This document shows positions 42,340 through 52,852 of a stretch of 64,000 nucleotides of DNA, in pieces. The stretch comes from Acidobacteriota bacterium. GTDB lineage: Bacteria; Acidobacteriota; Blastocatellia; UBA7656. Position 1 is the first letter of the stretch. Every line of letters starts with the position of its first letter. The DNA lies in contig JBBPIG010000020.1 in NCBI GenBank assembly GCA_038040445.1, forward strand, positions 61,108-125,107. Reading direction: 5' to 3'. Below the pieces are notes generated by a model, which was not told where the DNA came from, made no database searches, and saw nothing but the letters and a program-made list of their open reading frames with translations. The position numbers were made by a program, and so were the translations under genes.

Positions 42340-42460
42340 GCGATCCTCCCAGTGAGAGGTAAGTTTGCCAAAGCTTTTCCGACTCGCGCCAGCGCTCCAA
42401 CGGCGTCAGCCGATACCACTCGGCCCATTCCTCACCCACTAATTCCTCCGGAGAAATCAT
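42230..42460 (-). CDS. Small protein overlapping the nucleotidyltransferase
   Basis: A 76-residue protein: EWAEWYRLTPLERWRESEKL, WQTYLSLGGSLDPEPDTQSP, then PRAADGRPGVRIIRRSRV. Its last 110 bp overlap the start of the nucleotidyltransferase frame. Small proteins of this kind occur just before similar nucleotidyltransferases, so I infer a functional pair, possibly antitoxin-like. Confidence 0.65.
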   Translation of the reverse strand: MISPEELVGEEWAEWYRLTPLERWRESEKLWQTYLSLGGSLDPEPDTQSPFFDASAQSPRAADGRPGVRIIRRSRV

Positions 42461-42529
42461 TCCGTATAGTCTACACCCGTCGAGCGAAGCTGTGCATCTG
42501 TCATCCTGCGCGCACTCGCCTTCGTAGTG

Positions 42530-44239
42530 CTATGGCGCCGAGGGAGGAGGGACGCGGCGTTTCGTCGCCTGCTCAAACGCATACGCGAGCTCAATCAGCC
42601 GAGGCTCGCTGCAGGCCATCCCTGTGAATCCCACTCCGAAGGGCGACGGCTTTGCCGCGAAGCCTTCGGGGAACGGCGGAGACGGCGGGGTCGGCGCGTT
42701 TGGGACTAAGCCAAACGGTACGATCACTGTCGGGTAGCCCGGCTTCGCTGCGATTGCGGCGCTGCTTGGGCCCGGAAACAACAGGGCGTCGAGCTGATGC
42801 TTTTTCATCACCGCGTCAATGCCGTTAGTGGCTGAGAGCCGCAGATCTTTCTCGCGATCAGCACGGTACCTTGCGGCGTCGGTTTCAACATTCATCTCGT
42901 CCGAGATGTCCAGCAGCGCCTGTCCATACTTGATCGAGCCCGCTCGTTGGTGCGCCACGTTCCACTGGCGCAGTTCGGTCAGCGTCTTTACCGGAGCCGC
43001 CGCTCCGAGTGATGCCAGCCACTTGTTGAAGTCCCGCTTCATGCCGTATTTGAAAACGACCGAACAAGCGGCGTCCTTGCCCTTGGCGTTGTCCAAGCCG
43101 GAACAGGTGGGCCAGAGCAGGAAGTTTTCTTGCGGATCGGTGGACACGATGCTCGGAATCTCAACCGGATCGACGATGATTGCGCCTTGCTGCTTGAGGA
43201 TCGTGATAGCTTCCTCCATGACCTTTGTCTGAGCCGGGTCGAGCCCTCCGCGCGGCTCCTTTGCGCCGGGTGGTGTGAACTTCTCGTAAAAGAATGCTCG
43301 AGGTATGCCGATGCGCGCGCCTTTCAACCCCGCGGCATTGAGAAACCGCGTGTAGTCGCCGCCCGGAACGCGCGAGCACTTTCCGGTCGCCGGATCGTTG
43401 GGATCGGCTGCCGCGCCTTCGAGGACCCCGAGCAGAATCGCGGCATCGGCCACCGACCTCGCCATCGGTCCGGCCGTGTCCTGGTCGGCAGTGATGGGAA
43501 TGACGCCGTAGCGGCTGATGCGACCGAGGGTCGGCTTGATAGCAACCAGCATGTTCTGGTTGGACGGACTCAGTATGGAGCCGGACGTTTCGGTGCCTAC
43601 GTTCGCCGCCCAGAAGTTCGCCGCGGTTCCGACGCCCGAACTCGACCCGCCGGTAAAGAGCGCCGGCCGTCCATCGAATGTCGCTTCGCGCGGGTCACGG
43701 CGCGGATCATACGGGTTGAAACCGTGGCCGGCGACCGCGTTATAGTTCGCGGGCATGCCGGTCGCTACCCAATTGGCGAGCTCGGTCATGTTGGTCTTGG
43801 CGATGATGATGGCGCCCGCGTCACGGAGGTTCTTTGTAAGCGTGGCCTCGTAGGGCGGGACAAGGCCTTCAAAGGCCAGCGCGCCTCCGGTGGTCGGCAT
43901 GTCGGTTGTGTGGATGTTGTCTTTGAGCGCGATAGGAATGCCGTGCAGCGGTCCGCGAATCTTGCCCGCGGTGCGCTCGCGATCCCGCGCTTCAGCTTCC
44001 TCGAGCGCATGAGGATTCACGACGATGACGGCATTCAGCTTGTCTTCGTAGGTTGCTATGCGTGTGAGGTACTGGAGGACAATGTCTCGCGAGGTTATGC
44101 GGCCCTGTTGCATTGCGGCTTGCATCTCGCGAATGGTTGATTCGACTATGGTGAAGGGTTGTTTGGGTGGGCTCGCGGGAGTCGGGGTCTGGGCGGCCAG
44201 GAGAAGAGCCACTGTTGCGAAAACAAGGGAATGTGTCAT
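42530..44239 (-). CDS. Exported amidase-signature enzyme
   Basis: A 569-residue hydrolase of the amidase-signature family with a leader (LVFATVALLLAAQTPTPA). The Ser-cisSer-Lys set is visible: Lys in IALKDNIHT, the GGSSSG loop, and the nucleophile Ser in ETSGSI. It cleaves amides such as peptide-like or aryl amides. ATG 44239 (MTHSLVF) begins the leader, with TGGAGG 12 nt before; that upstream DNA is a relic of another gene. Confidence 0.92.
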   Translation of the reverse strand: MTHSLVFATVALLLAAQTPTPASPPKQPFTIVESTIREMQAAMQQGRITSRDIVLQYLTRIATYEDKLNAVIVVNPHALEEAEARDRERTAGKIRGPLHGIPIALKDNIHTTDMPTTGGALAFEGLVPPYEATLTKNLRDAGAIIIAKTNMTELANWVATGMPANYNAVAGHGFNPYDPRRDPREATFDGRPALFTGGSSSGVGTAANFWAANVGTETSGSILSPSNQNMLVAIKPTLGRISRYGVIPITADQDTAGPMARSVADAAILLGVLEGAAADPNDPATGKCSRVPGGDYTRFLNAAGLKGARIGIPRAFFYEKFTPPGAKEPRGGLDPAQTKVMEEAITILKQQGAIIVDPVEIPSIVSTDPQENFLLWPTCSGLDNAKGKDAACSVVFKYGMKRDFNKWLASLGAAAPVKTLTELRQWNVAHQRAGSIKYGQALLDISDEMNVETDAARYRADREKDLRLSATNGIDAVMKKHQLDALLFPGPSSAAIAAKPGYPTVIVPFGLVPNAPTPPSPPFPEGFAAKPSPFGVGFTGMACSEPRLIELAYAFEQATKRRVPPPSAP

Positions 44240-44340
44240 CTGCTCGATACCTCCAGTCGAATCCGATCGCCCCGTCGAAGTAATAGCTCGTCTAATCGCA
44301 GCGCAGTGCAATCACGCGTCTACCTTGCTGAACCTGGAGC
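44240..44340 (-). pseudogene. Relic of a CocE-type hydrolase 3' region
   Basis: Directly upstream of the amidase start one frame reads [10 protein letters not shown], the C-terminal phrase of X-Pro dipeptidyl-peptidase/CocE enzymes. About 28 bp are identical to the corresponding site of the CocE gene at 48478-48505. The amidase ribosome-binding site lies within this relic. Confidence 0.6.
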
Positions 44341-44373
44341 TTTATGCCAGCAAGCAGTCCTCTCTTTGTAAGG

Positions 44374-47277
44374 CTATCGCATGATCTTTGTTTCCTCATT
44401 GAAGCCGTCCGCGGCACAGGCAGCAACAACAGGACAGTTACGAATCGCCGGTATCAGCTCTCGGTGTACCTCCGCTACGGATGCGAATCGCTGCGCCGGG
44501 TCCTTAGCCAAACATTTTTGCAGAGCGTCATCCAAGCATTTCAATTCCCTCGAATCACCCTCAAGGTGATAGGACCCCTGAAGCACTGCTGTTAATAGTT
44601 CCGCGTGGGTTCTGCCGGTAAACGGGCGGCGACCCGTTAGAGCCTCTACTACCATTACTCCAATCGAAAAAATGTCACTGCGTTCATCGACCTCTTCGCC
44701 CGTAAGCTGTTCCGGTGACATGTACCCGAACGTGCCAACCAGGGCGCCCCTGGCCGTCAAAGAAGAATTGGTCACATCCACTTGAGCGATCTTCGCCAAT
44801 CCGAAATCCAGAATCTTCAGGTGTCTCTTATCGCGGTCGGTCGAAATCAAGATGTTTTCAGGCTTAAGGTCTCTATGAATCACGGCTGCCGTGTGGGCTG
44901 CTTTTAATCCCTCCAGTATTTGATCGAAGTATTCTGCGGCTGTAACCGGATCAATCCTTCCCGCCAGCGCCAACTCTGAGCGCAATGTAATACCTGGAAC
45001 CAATTCCATGACAAGATATGCCCCCTCTGATCCAATCGCCCCATAATCATAAATAGCAATGATGTTCGGGTGGTTCAGTCTCGCCGATGTTCGTGCTTCG
45101 CGTTCAAATCTGCGCAAGGCTAAAGGATCACCAAACATGCTTCCCAGCATGATCTTGATCGCCACGTTCCGATCCAGTCGAAGGTCTGTAGCCTGATAAA
45201 CGGCGCCCATGCCGCCTTTCCCGATCAGCCTCTCCAAACGATACTTTCCTTCAATCGTTCGCTCGACCGGCAATGACAGGCTCAACTCGCTTGCGTCCTT
45301 ATCGCAAATCTCAACGGAGCTATCGAAGCAAGCGCCGCAGGTCGGACATTCCTTCACCAAATTGATATTCTGCTCTTCGAATCGGGCGAGCACTTCGCGT
45401 TTGATCTTCTGTTCTTTACCTACTCGCGCTTTTAGTAGAGCATTCTCGTGGACTATGGCAATCTCTCTTGCTATAGCCTGCAGCAGTTTGCGGTCGGTAG
45501 CCGAATACGGCTCTTCTGATTTCTTTTCGCCAAGCAGAAGCAGCCCGATCGGACGTTGATCCGTCCCGCACATCGGAACAATAAGACTGATATCAAGTTC
45601 ATCAAGCCATTCCTTCTCTTTCGCCGGCAAATCGGCATCGTGAGAGAACGGGTAGTCTTGAGCACCAGAGAGTCTTTCTAAAGTGCGCACGAGGTAAGTC
45701 GTTTCCGGAATGCTAACAATTTGCGAAGTTCCGCCAGAAGAGTAGGCAAGTGTTAGATCGCGCCTTTCTTCTTCTCGATAGAAAGAGTAGATGCTGTGAG
45801 GATGAAGGGCGGAATCTATTTCATTGCTGACCAGTTTTGAAATCTCGGACATTGAATTGACTTCTTTTATCTCGTCGATAAGTCCAAGCAGGATTCGCTC
45901 CTGATCGTACGCTTCGCGGAAGAATCTTCGGTCGATGCGATCCGTGAGCTGTCTTCGAAATCGCAGTCCGATACCTGCAATCGCGATCAATGATAGATAA
46001 ACCGGGTTATGTGACACTATATCTGAAATGGTTTGGTTTCGGTTCGAGATGATCGTGTAAGCAAGCGCGATTAACGGAAGCGCAAACAGTACCTGGAGAA
46101 CGTGCCTGGCGAGCAGGTACTGCAAGCCGCGCCTGACGACTACGTTAGTGTCGAATACTCGATGTTTGATGATGGCATAGCCCCAGGTGACCGGGATGAT
46201 CCCGATAGCGGTATTCGCCACCAGGTTCAAGGTCACGAACGTGCCACCCGAGAATAGGTGCCCGTATCCCGCCGAGATCAGGCCGAAGCGTGCTACTAAG
46301 AAGATCACTTCTGGAAGGATCCCCAGGAGCGACCCATATACCACCCATTTCATTCGCCGATGCTGGTCAGGTTCTTTCACCAGCCGGTAATTACGGGTGA
46401 TTAGTATGCAATAGGCGACCAATGCAAGTATGCGGTATGCAGTATCGAACGTTGCGAGTTTACTGACGAAGTACGGGTTGTAGAACGCAGACATTAGCGA
46501 CGGGTCGCCAGTGAAGAAAGCGACATATTGGGATGTATACATTACAACCAACAGACCCGCCCACGCGTAAAAACCCCATTTCAGCGTTTCCCATGATCGT
46601 CCCTTCGGTACACCAGTGGGAAACCGCGAGAAGAAGTGGTACCCGATGGCAACACCGATAGGGTTGAGGGCTTCGATCAAGAATAAATCGATAGCCAGTT
46701 CATACCCGTGAAAAAAACTCCAGCTTAGAGCACCGAGCGCCAGCCCAAGAAACAAAACGGCGTTGGCTAAGGACGCCAGGCACGCGATCTGCGCGACTCG
46801 CTGTTGGGGCTTTAGAAGCCCGATCATCAACCCGACAATGTAGAAGGCGATGCTTACTAGCAGTTTTGGAAATATGTATATGAGGTTTCGAGGGTTACGA
46901 ACCAGCGGCAAAGTAAATTGATACTCATGCTCAGATGTGCCGCGCAAGATACGAACCGTGTAGGAGCCGTCTGGAGGAATGTCGCGAAGTATGCGAAGCG
47001 GATTGACGGGACCGATGCTCGTGTCGCCATTGATAGCAAGAACTCTATCGCCGACTTGCAGGGTATCGGCCGCGCCGACCTGGTTGACATAGCATCCATC
47101 TGCTTTTGCAACATAAGACCATCCGAAACCCCTGCCCAGCTCTCCGTATTGAAAAATCATCGAACCTGCGAAGACATAGAGAGCAAATACCCCGGCTCCG
47201 GACGCTAAGGCGATCCAAAAGAACGGATGTTTACTATTGCCCGGCTTAGCAGGGAGGTTTTTCATAGCCATCCTCAT
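44374..47277 (-). CDS. Membrane PDZ-7TM-GAF-zinc ribbon-Ser/Thr kinase
   Basis: A 967-residue signalling protein. In order: a transmembrane helix (~18-40), a PDZ-like domain (~45-125, [20 protein letters not shown]), about six more helices (~135-430), a GAF-like domain (~480-620, [20 protein letters not shown]), a Cys4 zinc ribbon ([15 protein letters not shown], ~650) and a Hanks-type kinase (~681-945) with [31 protein letters not shown] and MSPEQL. All kinase motifs are intact. It should sense through the PDZ/membrane part and phosphorylate cytosolic targets. Confidence 0.93.
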   Translation of the reverse strand: MRMAMKNLPAKPGNSKHPFFWIALASGAGVFALYVFAGSMIFQYGELGRGFGWSYVAKADGCYVNQVGAADTLQVGDRVLAINGDTSIGPVNPLRILRDIPPDGSYTVRILRGTSEHEYQFTLPLVRNPRNLIYIFPKLLVSIAFYIVGLMIGLLKPQQRVAQIACLASLANAVLFLGLALGALSWSFFHGYELAIDLFLIEALNPIGVAIGYHFFSRFPTGVPKGRSWETLKWGFYAWAGLLVVMYTSQYVAFFTGDPSLMSAFYNPYFVSKLATFDTAYRILALVAYCILITRNYRLVKEPDQHRRMKWVVYGSLLGILPEVIFLVARFGLISAGYGHLFSGGTFVTLNLVANTAIGIIPVTWGYAIIKHRVFDTNVVVRRGLQYLLARHVLQVLFALPLIALAYTIISNRNQTISDIVSHNPVYLSLIAIAGIGLRFRRQLTDRIDRRFFREAYDQERILLGLIDEIKEVNSMSEISKLVSNEIDSALHPHSIYSFYREEERRDLTLAYSSGGTSQIVSIPETTYLVRTLERLSGAQDYPFSHDADLPAKEKEWLDELDISLIVPMCGTDQRPIGLLLLGEKKSEEPYSATDRKLLQAIAREIAIVHENALLKARVGKEQKIKREVLARFEEQNINLVKECPTCGACFDSSVEICDKDASELSLSLPVERTIEGKYRLERLIGKGGMGAVYQATDLRLDRNVAIKIMLGSMFGDPLALRRFEREARTSARLNHPNIIAIYDYGAIGSEGAYLVMELVPGITLRSELALAGRIDPVTAAEYFDQILEGLKAAHTAAVIHRDLKPENILISTDRDKRHLKILDFGLAKIAQVDVTNSSLTARGALVGTFGYMSPEQLTGEEVDERSDIFSIGVMVVEALTGRRPFTGRTHAELLTAVLQGSYHLEGDSRELKCLDDALQKCLAKDPAQRFASVAEVHRELIPAIRNCPVVAACAADGFNEETKIMR

Positions 47278-47620
47278 CAGAGCAATAGGCGGGACAGCGA
47301 AAGCGGCTTCGATTCTGATTAGGTTGGCTTGTCAAATGCGTCCGTCATATTCGTTAAGATTTTATTTGTCAATCAAGGCGCCGCACGAGTCTGACCCTTA
47401 CTCTTCTCAACACGCGCCGAACGCGAGACCTTCGGCACCAGCGAGTTGCAATGTTCATAGATATGCGATTCGTCGAAGCGCCGCACCCAGCGGGTTGTAT
47501 CCCCCTCAACCCTGGTCACGAAGCCGACATCTCGTCCGCTGGAGTGCGACACGCGGACTAACGCAGGTCTATGAACATTGCCTCCTAGCGAGGGCGCCCA
47601 TCTCGTCACGGTTGCTCGTT
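47278..47620. repeat. Intergenic TIR element (GCAATGTTCATAGA)
   Basis: The gap upstream of the kinase contains an element at about 47448-47582 whose ends are TTGCAATGTTCATAGA and the complement TCTATGAACATTGCC, with further imperfect complementarity outside. The interior has no gene. A MITE-like structure. Confidence 0.65.
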
Positions 47621-48103
47621 CTACTTTGCGGCGTTGGCCTTGGCAGGGTCGTCTGCTGGGTTGACGTAGTTCAGCACAAACGGCCCCATTCCGTGGACCT
47701 GAAGCGTCACCGCTGTCTTCGCCATCGCGAAATGGCGCATCTCAGCAGGCATCATCGCGTAGCTCCCGTCAGGCATATCCTTCATTGCGGCCTCGTCAAA
47801 CTTCTCACCCATTCCGAAAGCGAGCGTACCTGAGAGCACGGTCACGTGTTCATCAGTCGGGTGCCAGTGTGGCGCAACCTTATAACCGGCGGGAAACTTG
47901 AGTCTAATCGCAAATGGCACGGCCTTACTCGGATCGCCCGAAACAACGGCAAACTGCGCACCCTTTGGAAGACTCGGCGGCGGCTGGCCCCACTTAACGC
48001 CGGCGGCGGTAAGCGCGATATGGGTTGGCATCTTTGATTCCTGCGCGAGGCCAAGAACGGCCACGGCAACCAGACTAAGAGCAACGCTGAATAGCTTCTG
48101 CAT
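47621..48103 (-). CDS. Exported cupin-domain protein
   Basis: A 160-residue protein with a signal peptide (LFSVALSLVAVAVLGLAQ) and one cupin barrel: VAPHWHPTDEHVTVLSGTLA holds the first metal-binding motif (H-x-H-x4-E/H), and MPAEMRHFAMAKTAV the second. Members bind metal and small molecules; the reaction is unknown. Stands alone. Confidence 0.88.
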   Translation of the reverse strand: MQKLFSVALSLVAVAVLGLAQESKMPTHIALTAAGVKWGQPPPSLPKGAQFAVVSGDPSKAVPFAIRLKFPAGYKVAPHWHPTDEHVTVLSGTLAFGMGEKFDEAAMKDMPDGSYAMMPAEMRHFAMAKTAVTLQVHGMGPFVLNYVNPADDPAKANAAK

Positions 48104-48325
48104 CTCACACCTCCTTCTGTCGAGTCATTATGCTGAGCTGACGGCTTTGACGGCGCTATTCTATACCATCTCGCGCCACTGCGAGAAGCAGCGGTTGACG
48201 TGGGTATTTACCTGACGAATCTCAGAGTGGCGCGTGCCCTCGCCTTGCCTGCCTCCTCCTGTGGATTCTTCGGCGCCGCGGGCGATTCGAGCGAACACAG
48301 AAGCTGCGCCGAGATCCTGCTCACG

Positions 48326-50305
48326 TCAATGAAGCCTACTTTTCACAACCGTAATCTTCAGCTCTGACGGATACTGCTTCGAGTGATGCACCGCGTTGTG
48401 CGCGACCACGCCTTTCGATTCGTCGTAGTTCTTCCCACCCGTGTTCATGTTGCGATCGAAGCGTGGGAAGTTGCTGCTCGATACCTCCAGTCGAATCCGA
48501 TGGCCCGCCTCGAAGAAGTTGCTCGTCGTCATGGCTTGCAGTGTCACCTTGTACACCTTGCCCGGTTCCATCCACACCTCAGGTTTATCGTATCCATTCC
48601 GATACCTCACCCGCTGGATCGTCTCGTCCAGATTGTAGGCGCGCCCGTCCGGATACACGTCGATCAGCTTCACTGTGAAGTCCGTGTCCTTTGCATCCGA
48701 CGACACATAGAGCGTCACCTCGATCGGACCGCTCACTTCGATCCCTTGCTTCAGAGGCTCGGTGCTGTAGACCAGAATGTCGGGCCGCGCTTCCATCTTG
48801 CGCTGGTCGAATGCGCCGCCCTGCACTGCGTTGCCAGTGCAGCAAACATTCCCACCATACGACGGCACCGGATTCATCGGGTCATAGTCAAACTTGTCGG
48901 CGTTGTCCGCTGTTGGGGCCGCATCGCTGAGCACACCGTCGCCGTCGAGAGAGTTCGCTTTGCTGCCGCTCGACAGATAGAAGCTCATCGGCTGCGCGCC
49001 TTGCGGAGGCCACGTATCCGATGTCTGCCACTTGTTGATCCCCATCGTGTAGTAGCGCACCTTCGGCATCTTTTCGAGAATGCCGTTGTTCTCTCCCTTG
49101 AGGAAATAATCGAACCAGGCGTAGGTCAGCTCGTCATAGTTCAGACGCGCGTCCCCCATGCTGCGCTCGCCGACGATCGTATTCTCCGTGGCGCGCTTGT
49201 AGGCGCAATGAAGCGTCGGCGCGATCACCGCGTACTGCTGGTTAGCGATCTCAGGCTTCGCAGTTTTCCGGACGTGATTGTAAGCGGCGAGGTTGGGTCC
49301 TACCGACACGTCATACCACGACATAAACCAAAACCCCGGCACGTTGATCTTCATGTTGTCGTGCCACAATCCGCCCTTGTACCAGGCCGGATCGTTTGGC
49401 GCGCGTTTGATCATCGCGCCTCCAGTGTCGACAGGCATTTTGTCGGCGAAGATCCCACGCGGCCCATCGACGGCTTTCATGATGTCCATCACCGGAAGAT
49501 GCCGAAGCGCCTTGGACCAATCGACCGGCGGCAACTGCTGAGCGAGATCGAACGACTTCGACGCGCGAATCAAATCCTCCTGCGACGTGTTAGGCGGAAA
49601 CGTTGGCCGAACCTGGTTCTGCTCGCCGTAGATCCACGCGATGAACAGCATCTGGACCGCGCCGCCGCGATACCAGTTCCCCTGCTCCCAGTAGCCACCG
49701 ACGCGTCCCACCCCGGCGCCGAAGCCTTGTGGGATCATCGCCGCATAAGCCGGATTGCCCTGAGCCGCTACGGCCATCTGCCATTCGGCTGTCGAGGAGC
49801 ATCCGATTGTGCCGACCTTGCCGTTCGACCAGGGCTGCTTGGCCATCCACGTGAAGGCGTCATCGCCATCGCTGAGCGGCGGCCCGAGGATGTCGTAGTT
49901 CCCCTCGGAGAAAAAGTGACCTCGCTCGTTCATCTCGACGAAGACGTATCCGCGCTTCACGGCTTCGAGCTCGTTGCTCATGTCGCGCGGCGCGCCGCTG
50001 CGGACGTCCCAGAAATTGAAGTTGTAAGGCGTGCGAACGAAGATCGTGGGGTATTTCTTCGACGTGTCTTTCGGGCGGTAGACGTCGGCCGCCATGCGCT
50101 TGCCGTCGCGCATCGGCACCATGAGCTTGCGCTCGACGATCGCGATCGATTGCAGTTCATTCTCGATCGAGTTTCGCCGGGCAATCAGCTCCGGGTTCGC
50201 GGCGCCGCGCCCCTGGGCACTAGCGCTCTGATGGAGAGCATTCGGAATGGCGACGGTTAGCGCCGCTAAAGCAAGTATCAGAGTCCAGAAAATCTTCCTT
50301 CGCAT
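48326..50305 (-). CDS. CocE/NonD-family hydrolase (X-Pro dipeptidyl-peptidase S15)
   Basis: A 659-residue exported alpha/beta hydrolase: signal peptide ([18 protein letters not shown]), the S15 start [20 protein letters not shown], the nucleophile elbow [29 protein letters not shown], and the C-terminal jelly roll ([39 protein letters not shown]). It cleaves esters or peptides outside the cytosol. A short duplicate of its 3' region lies upstream of the amidase. Confidence 0.93.
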   Translation of the reverse strand: MRRKIFWTLILALAALTVAIPNALHQSASAQGRGAANPELIARRNSIENELQSIAIVERKLMVPMRDGKRMAADVYRPKDTSKKYPTIFVRTPYNFNFWDVRSGAPRDMSNELEAVKRGYVFVEMNERGHFFSEGNYDILGPPLSDGDDAFTWMAKQPWSNGKVGTIGCSSTAEWQMAVAAQGNPAYAAMIPQGFGAGVGRVGGYWEQGNWYRGGAVQMLFIAWIYGEQNQVRPTFPPNTSQEDLIRASKSFDLAQQLPPVDWSKALRHLPVMDIMKAVDGPRGIFADKMPVDTGGAMIKRAPNDPAWYKGGLWHDNMKINVPGFWFMSWYDVSVGPNLAAYNHVRKTAKPEIANQQYAVIAPTLHCAYKRATENTIVGERSMGDARLNYDELTYAWFDYFLKGENNGILEKMPKVRYYTMGINKWQTSDTWPPQGAQPMSFYLSSGSKANSLDGDGVLSDAAPTADNADKFDYDPMNPVPSYGGNVCCTGNAVQGGAFDQRKMEARPDILVYSTEPLKQGIEVSGPIEVTLYVSSDAKDTDFTVKLIDVYPDGRAYNLDETIQRVRYRNGYDKPEVWMEPGKVYKVTLQAMTTSNFFEAGHRIRLEVSSSNFPRFDRNMNTGGKNYDESKGVVAHNAVHHSKQYPSELKITVVKSRLH

Positions 50306-50325
50306 GTTTGTGCTCCTTGGGAAAA

Positions 50326-50400
50326 GTGTCCGACAAACTTTGTCGTGGACACCCGAAAGCCGCGCCGCAACGTAAGCGCCAAACTGAAGTTTGTCGGACT
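50326..50400. repeat. CCGACAAACTT-family hairpin
   Basis: GTGTCCGACAAACTTTGTCG near 50326 and AAACTGAAGTTTGTCGGAC near 50381 are imperfect inverted copies of the 41481-41555 family. Lies upstream of the CocE gene. Confidence 0.65.
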
Positions 50401-50443
50401 TCGCGGCGCCGGGTTCGGGGTTTATGAATGAAGCACGAGTCTT

Positions 50444-50734
50444 TTATCTCAACGGCGAGACTCGCGCAAGCGAATTCGCTAAGGCGGCTATGAGCAGGAA
50501 GGTCGTGCAAGTCAGGAACGTGAACATCAGTGTGAACGGTAATAGACTGCCCGACCTGGTGATGAGGCCGGCGGCAAATCCCGCAGCACCTGGCAAGAGG
50601 AAGAAGAGAGCAAAGCCCATGTCACCGCGCTGGTTGAGAAGCAGCATGAAACCCAAGAGCGCGGTCAGCGTAGCCGCCAGCATCCCGGTCAGGACGCTGC
50701 GCCAGTCAATTGAGTCGGCCCTGCGACTAACCAA
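50444..50734 (-). CDS. Small three-helix membrane protein
   Basis: A 96-residue protein with three predicted helices (VLTGMLAATLTALLGFMLLL, FALFFLLPGAAGFAAGLITR, LLPFTLMFTFLTCTTFLLIA). No family recognised. It is 46 bp downstream of the DUF2235 gene on the same strand and could be cotranscribed. Confidence 0.6.
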   Translation of the reverse strand: MVSRRADSIDWRSVLTGMLAATLTALLGFMLLLNQRGDMGFALFFLLPGAAGFAAGLITRSGSLLPFTLMFTFLTCTTFLLIAALANSLARVSPLR

Positions 50735-50780
50735 GTTGTGCCCCCTTTTGCTAATGACGAACTGAGTCGCGCCTGTAAAT

Positions 50781-52199
50781 TTATTGGGTGCGTCTTATTG
50801 TCGCCTTTACCTGCCCGCTGTTGTTGCTGTAGGCAAACGCAGCATCGTTAGCGAAGAGATACAAGTAGCCATCGCGGTCGACATCAATGCTGCCCTGCTC
50901 CCCCACACTGACCAATTGAGATTCAGCATCAGTCTTCTTTACCGACTTATCAAGAAGCTCATCGTAAAAGTCAGTCATCAGGTTTCCACCGGCAGAATGA
51001 CGGAATTCCAGGCCGGAGCTCGGATGCACACAGGCGATTACACAGAACCACGGCGCCTGGGCGACACGCTTTGTACTCTCGAGCCTTCGCATAAACCAGT
51101 TCGGTGATTCAAACCCAGCGGCCGAAGTCACATGCTCTCTGTCATGATACTCGCCTGTCACGGTGACATCGTACCGCTCACCTTTTCTCACCTTCATCCC
51201 GGTTGAGTTCCAGCAACGCCGAGCAATCACGTCTTTCTCACCCTCCTGGCCTACTTCGAGGTGCGAGCCCGGAACAGGCTGGCCCGACCCTGCCTCTCTC
51301 AACGGCAGATCAGCGATCGGGATGCCGCGCAGCTCGCTCTCTTCAGACTCGTGCGCGAAATCGGCGGGGGGATTATTGTGGTTCGCCCGCTCCTCAACCG
51401 TGTAGTGGAACAGGTCGCCATTCAGAAACCCGCGATACTCGTTGGGGATGAAGTCCCTTGGGGGACGAAGAGGAGCCTCAGGGTTGATCTTGTCCTCGTG
51501 CGATGCGATGGCTGTGTCTTTTATTGGTAGCCCGGCGGCTATGGCTTTGCGGAGCATCCAGCGTAATGCAATGCTTGAAAGACCGACGTTGCTGTTGCCC
51601 CCGCCGACATCCGAGTGGACGCCGCGAAACCAGACTTCGTACGCATTCAACACTCGTGTGACCCGAAAGGTTTGCCGCCGTTCATCCATAGCCATGGCGT
51701 GGAAGCAATACTGGACGTCGTCGGGCAAGTAGAGTTTGTGGCCGAAGTTGATCTCTTGAAAGTCTAGGGGTCCGACGTTTATGGGCACACCAAAAGCGCC
51801 GACGACGTCCCACAGGCCGAGAAACCGGATTGTAGGTTTTTCTTCAACAATGTCCTTCGAACCCGGGCGCCGGATGCCGTTGTCGTCGATCTTGTTTCCG
51901 AAGTCGAGGGCAAGCGCGGCGCCGCGGCTGAAGCCGATGATGTCAATGGTTCTGTCGCCATTCTCCCAATTCCGGCAGAGCTGGTCGTAGGCTTCTTTGA
52001 TTCGCTCGCGTGCTCCCGCTCCGAACGCGCCGCCGATGATATGGCCGACCTTTTTGAAGCGCGTGCCCGGCCCTGATACATACCATTTCGGCCCGGTGTA
52101 AGCCTCGCTGAAGTTCGCCACATTGGTCTCATTGTCCTGCTGGACGTCGTCGTTCAACGTAGCGGAGTTCCAGGTCCCGTCGAATGCATAAAGCGCCAT
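50781..52199 (-). CDS. DUF2235 alpha/beta hydrolase with lectin-like C-terminus
   Basis: A 472-residue protein. Residues ~1-290 are a DUF2235 domain (T6SS Tle1-like phospholipase relatives) starting MALYAFDGTWN, with the nucleophile motif GFSRGAA near 89-95 and VWFRGVHSDVGGG holding catalytic Asp/His. Residues ~330-472 resemble a PA-IL/LecA-type sugar-binding fold (VRKGERYDVTVTGEYHD, LYLFANDAAFAYSNNSGQVK). No signal peptide and no T6SS gene nearby. The lectin part would target glycans or membranes. Confidence 0.82.
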   Translation of the reverse strand: MALYAFDGTWNSATLNDDVQQDNETNVANFSEAYTGPKWYVSGPGTRFKKVGHIIGGAFGAGARERIKEAYDQLCRNWENGDRTIDIIGFSRGAALALDFGNKIDDNGIRRPGSKDIVEEKPTIRFLGLWDVVGAFGVPINVGPLDFQEINFGHKLYLPDDVQYCFHAMAMDERRQTFRVTRVLNAYEVWFRGVHSDVGGGNSNVGLSSIALRWMLRKAIAAGLPIKDTAIASHEDKINPEAPLRPPRDFIPNEYRGFLNGDLFHYTVEERANHNNPPADFAHESEESELRGIPIADLPLREAGSGQPVPGSHLEVGQEGEKDVIARRCWNSTGMKVRKGERYDVTVTGEYHDREHVTSAAGFESPNWFMRRLESTKRVAQAPWFCVIACVHPSSGLEFRHSAGGNLMTDFYDELLDKSVKKTDAESQLVSVGEQGSIDVDRDGYLYLFANDAAFAYSNNSGQVKATIRRTQ

Positions 52200-52344
52200 C
52201 TCTTTTCTCCTTTCACATAGTGAAACCGTTCCGCGAGCGGTTGGGTGTTACGCACCGGAAGTGCAGAGTACAGTTTTAAAAGCCGTGTCTTACTCCAGCC
52301 ATCCGGGTTGCGTTCGTCAAGACCGGCGTTGTGGTATTCAACCT

Positions 52345-52758
52345 TTAGGCCGGTTGGGACACGCCGTGAAGACTCTTGCGGATGAACTGGATTATGTCTT
52401 CCATTCTAGCGCCGGGCGTGAACACCTCTGTTACGCCAAGCTCTTTTAACCGAGGGATGTCTTCGTTCGGGATGATGCCTCCGCCGAAGATGATGACATC
52501 GTCGAGCCCTTCTTGCCGCGCAAGCTCGACCACGCGAGGGAACAAAGTCATATGCGCGCCGGACAGGATCGATAAGCCGATCACGTCGACGTCTTCTTGA
52601 AGGGCCGCCGCAACGACCTGCTCAGGCGTCTGCCGCAAACCGGTGTAGATGACTTCCATCCCGGCGTCGCGAAGCGCGCGAGCGATGACTTTCACGCCGC
52701 GGTCGTGGCCGTCCAGACCGGGTTTCGCAAGCAATACTCTTATTCGTTCTTCAGGCAT
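52345..52758 (-). CDS. Methylmalonyl-CoA mutase B12-binding subunit
   Basis: A 137-residue cobalamin-binding domain with the base-off motif [10 protein letters not shown] (DxHxxG), then [14 protein letters not shown] (SxL) and FGGGIIP (GG), the standard order. It gives the B12-binding half of a two-subunit acyl-CoA mutase. The large catalytic subunit (56415-58094) is on the same strand about 3.7 kb upstream, with the M16 pair and two small genes between. Confidence 0.95.
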   Translation of the reverse strand: MPEERIRVLLAKPGLDGHDRGVKVIARALRDAGMEVIYTGLRQTPEQVVAAALQEDVDVIGLSILSGAHMTLFPRVVELARQEGLDDVIIFGGGIIPNEDIPRLKELGVTEVFTPGARMEDIIQFIRKSLHGVSQPA

Positions 52759-52764
52759 AAGTTC

Positions 52765-52852
52765 AGTGGTTCGTAGTTCGTAGTCCGTAGTCCGTGGTCA
52801 GTGGTCAGTGGTCTACGAACTACGGACTACGGACTATGGACTACGGACTCCT
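52765..52852. repeat. GTAGTCCGTAG inverted repeat
   Basis: A hairpin of repeated TCGTAGTCCGTAGTCCGTGG words on the left and CTACGAACTACGGACTACGG on the right, filling the gap between the M16 gene and the B12 subunit. Dispersed low-complexity repeat, possibly terminator-like. Confidence 0.7.

Noticed and set aside
43130..44140. A 336-codon plus-strand frame
   Set aside because: Antisense to the amidase, with no family features.
48383..50260. A 625-codon open frame on the plus strand
   Set aside because: It is exactly antisense to the CocE hydrolase, Arg/His/Val-rich without any motif, and arises from GC-rich codon bias.
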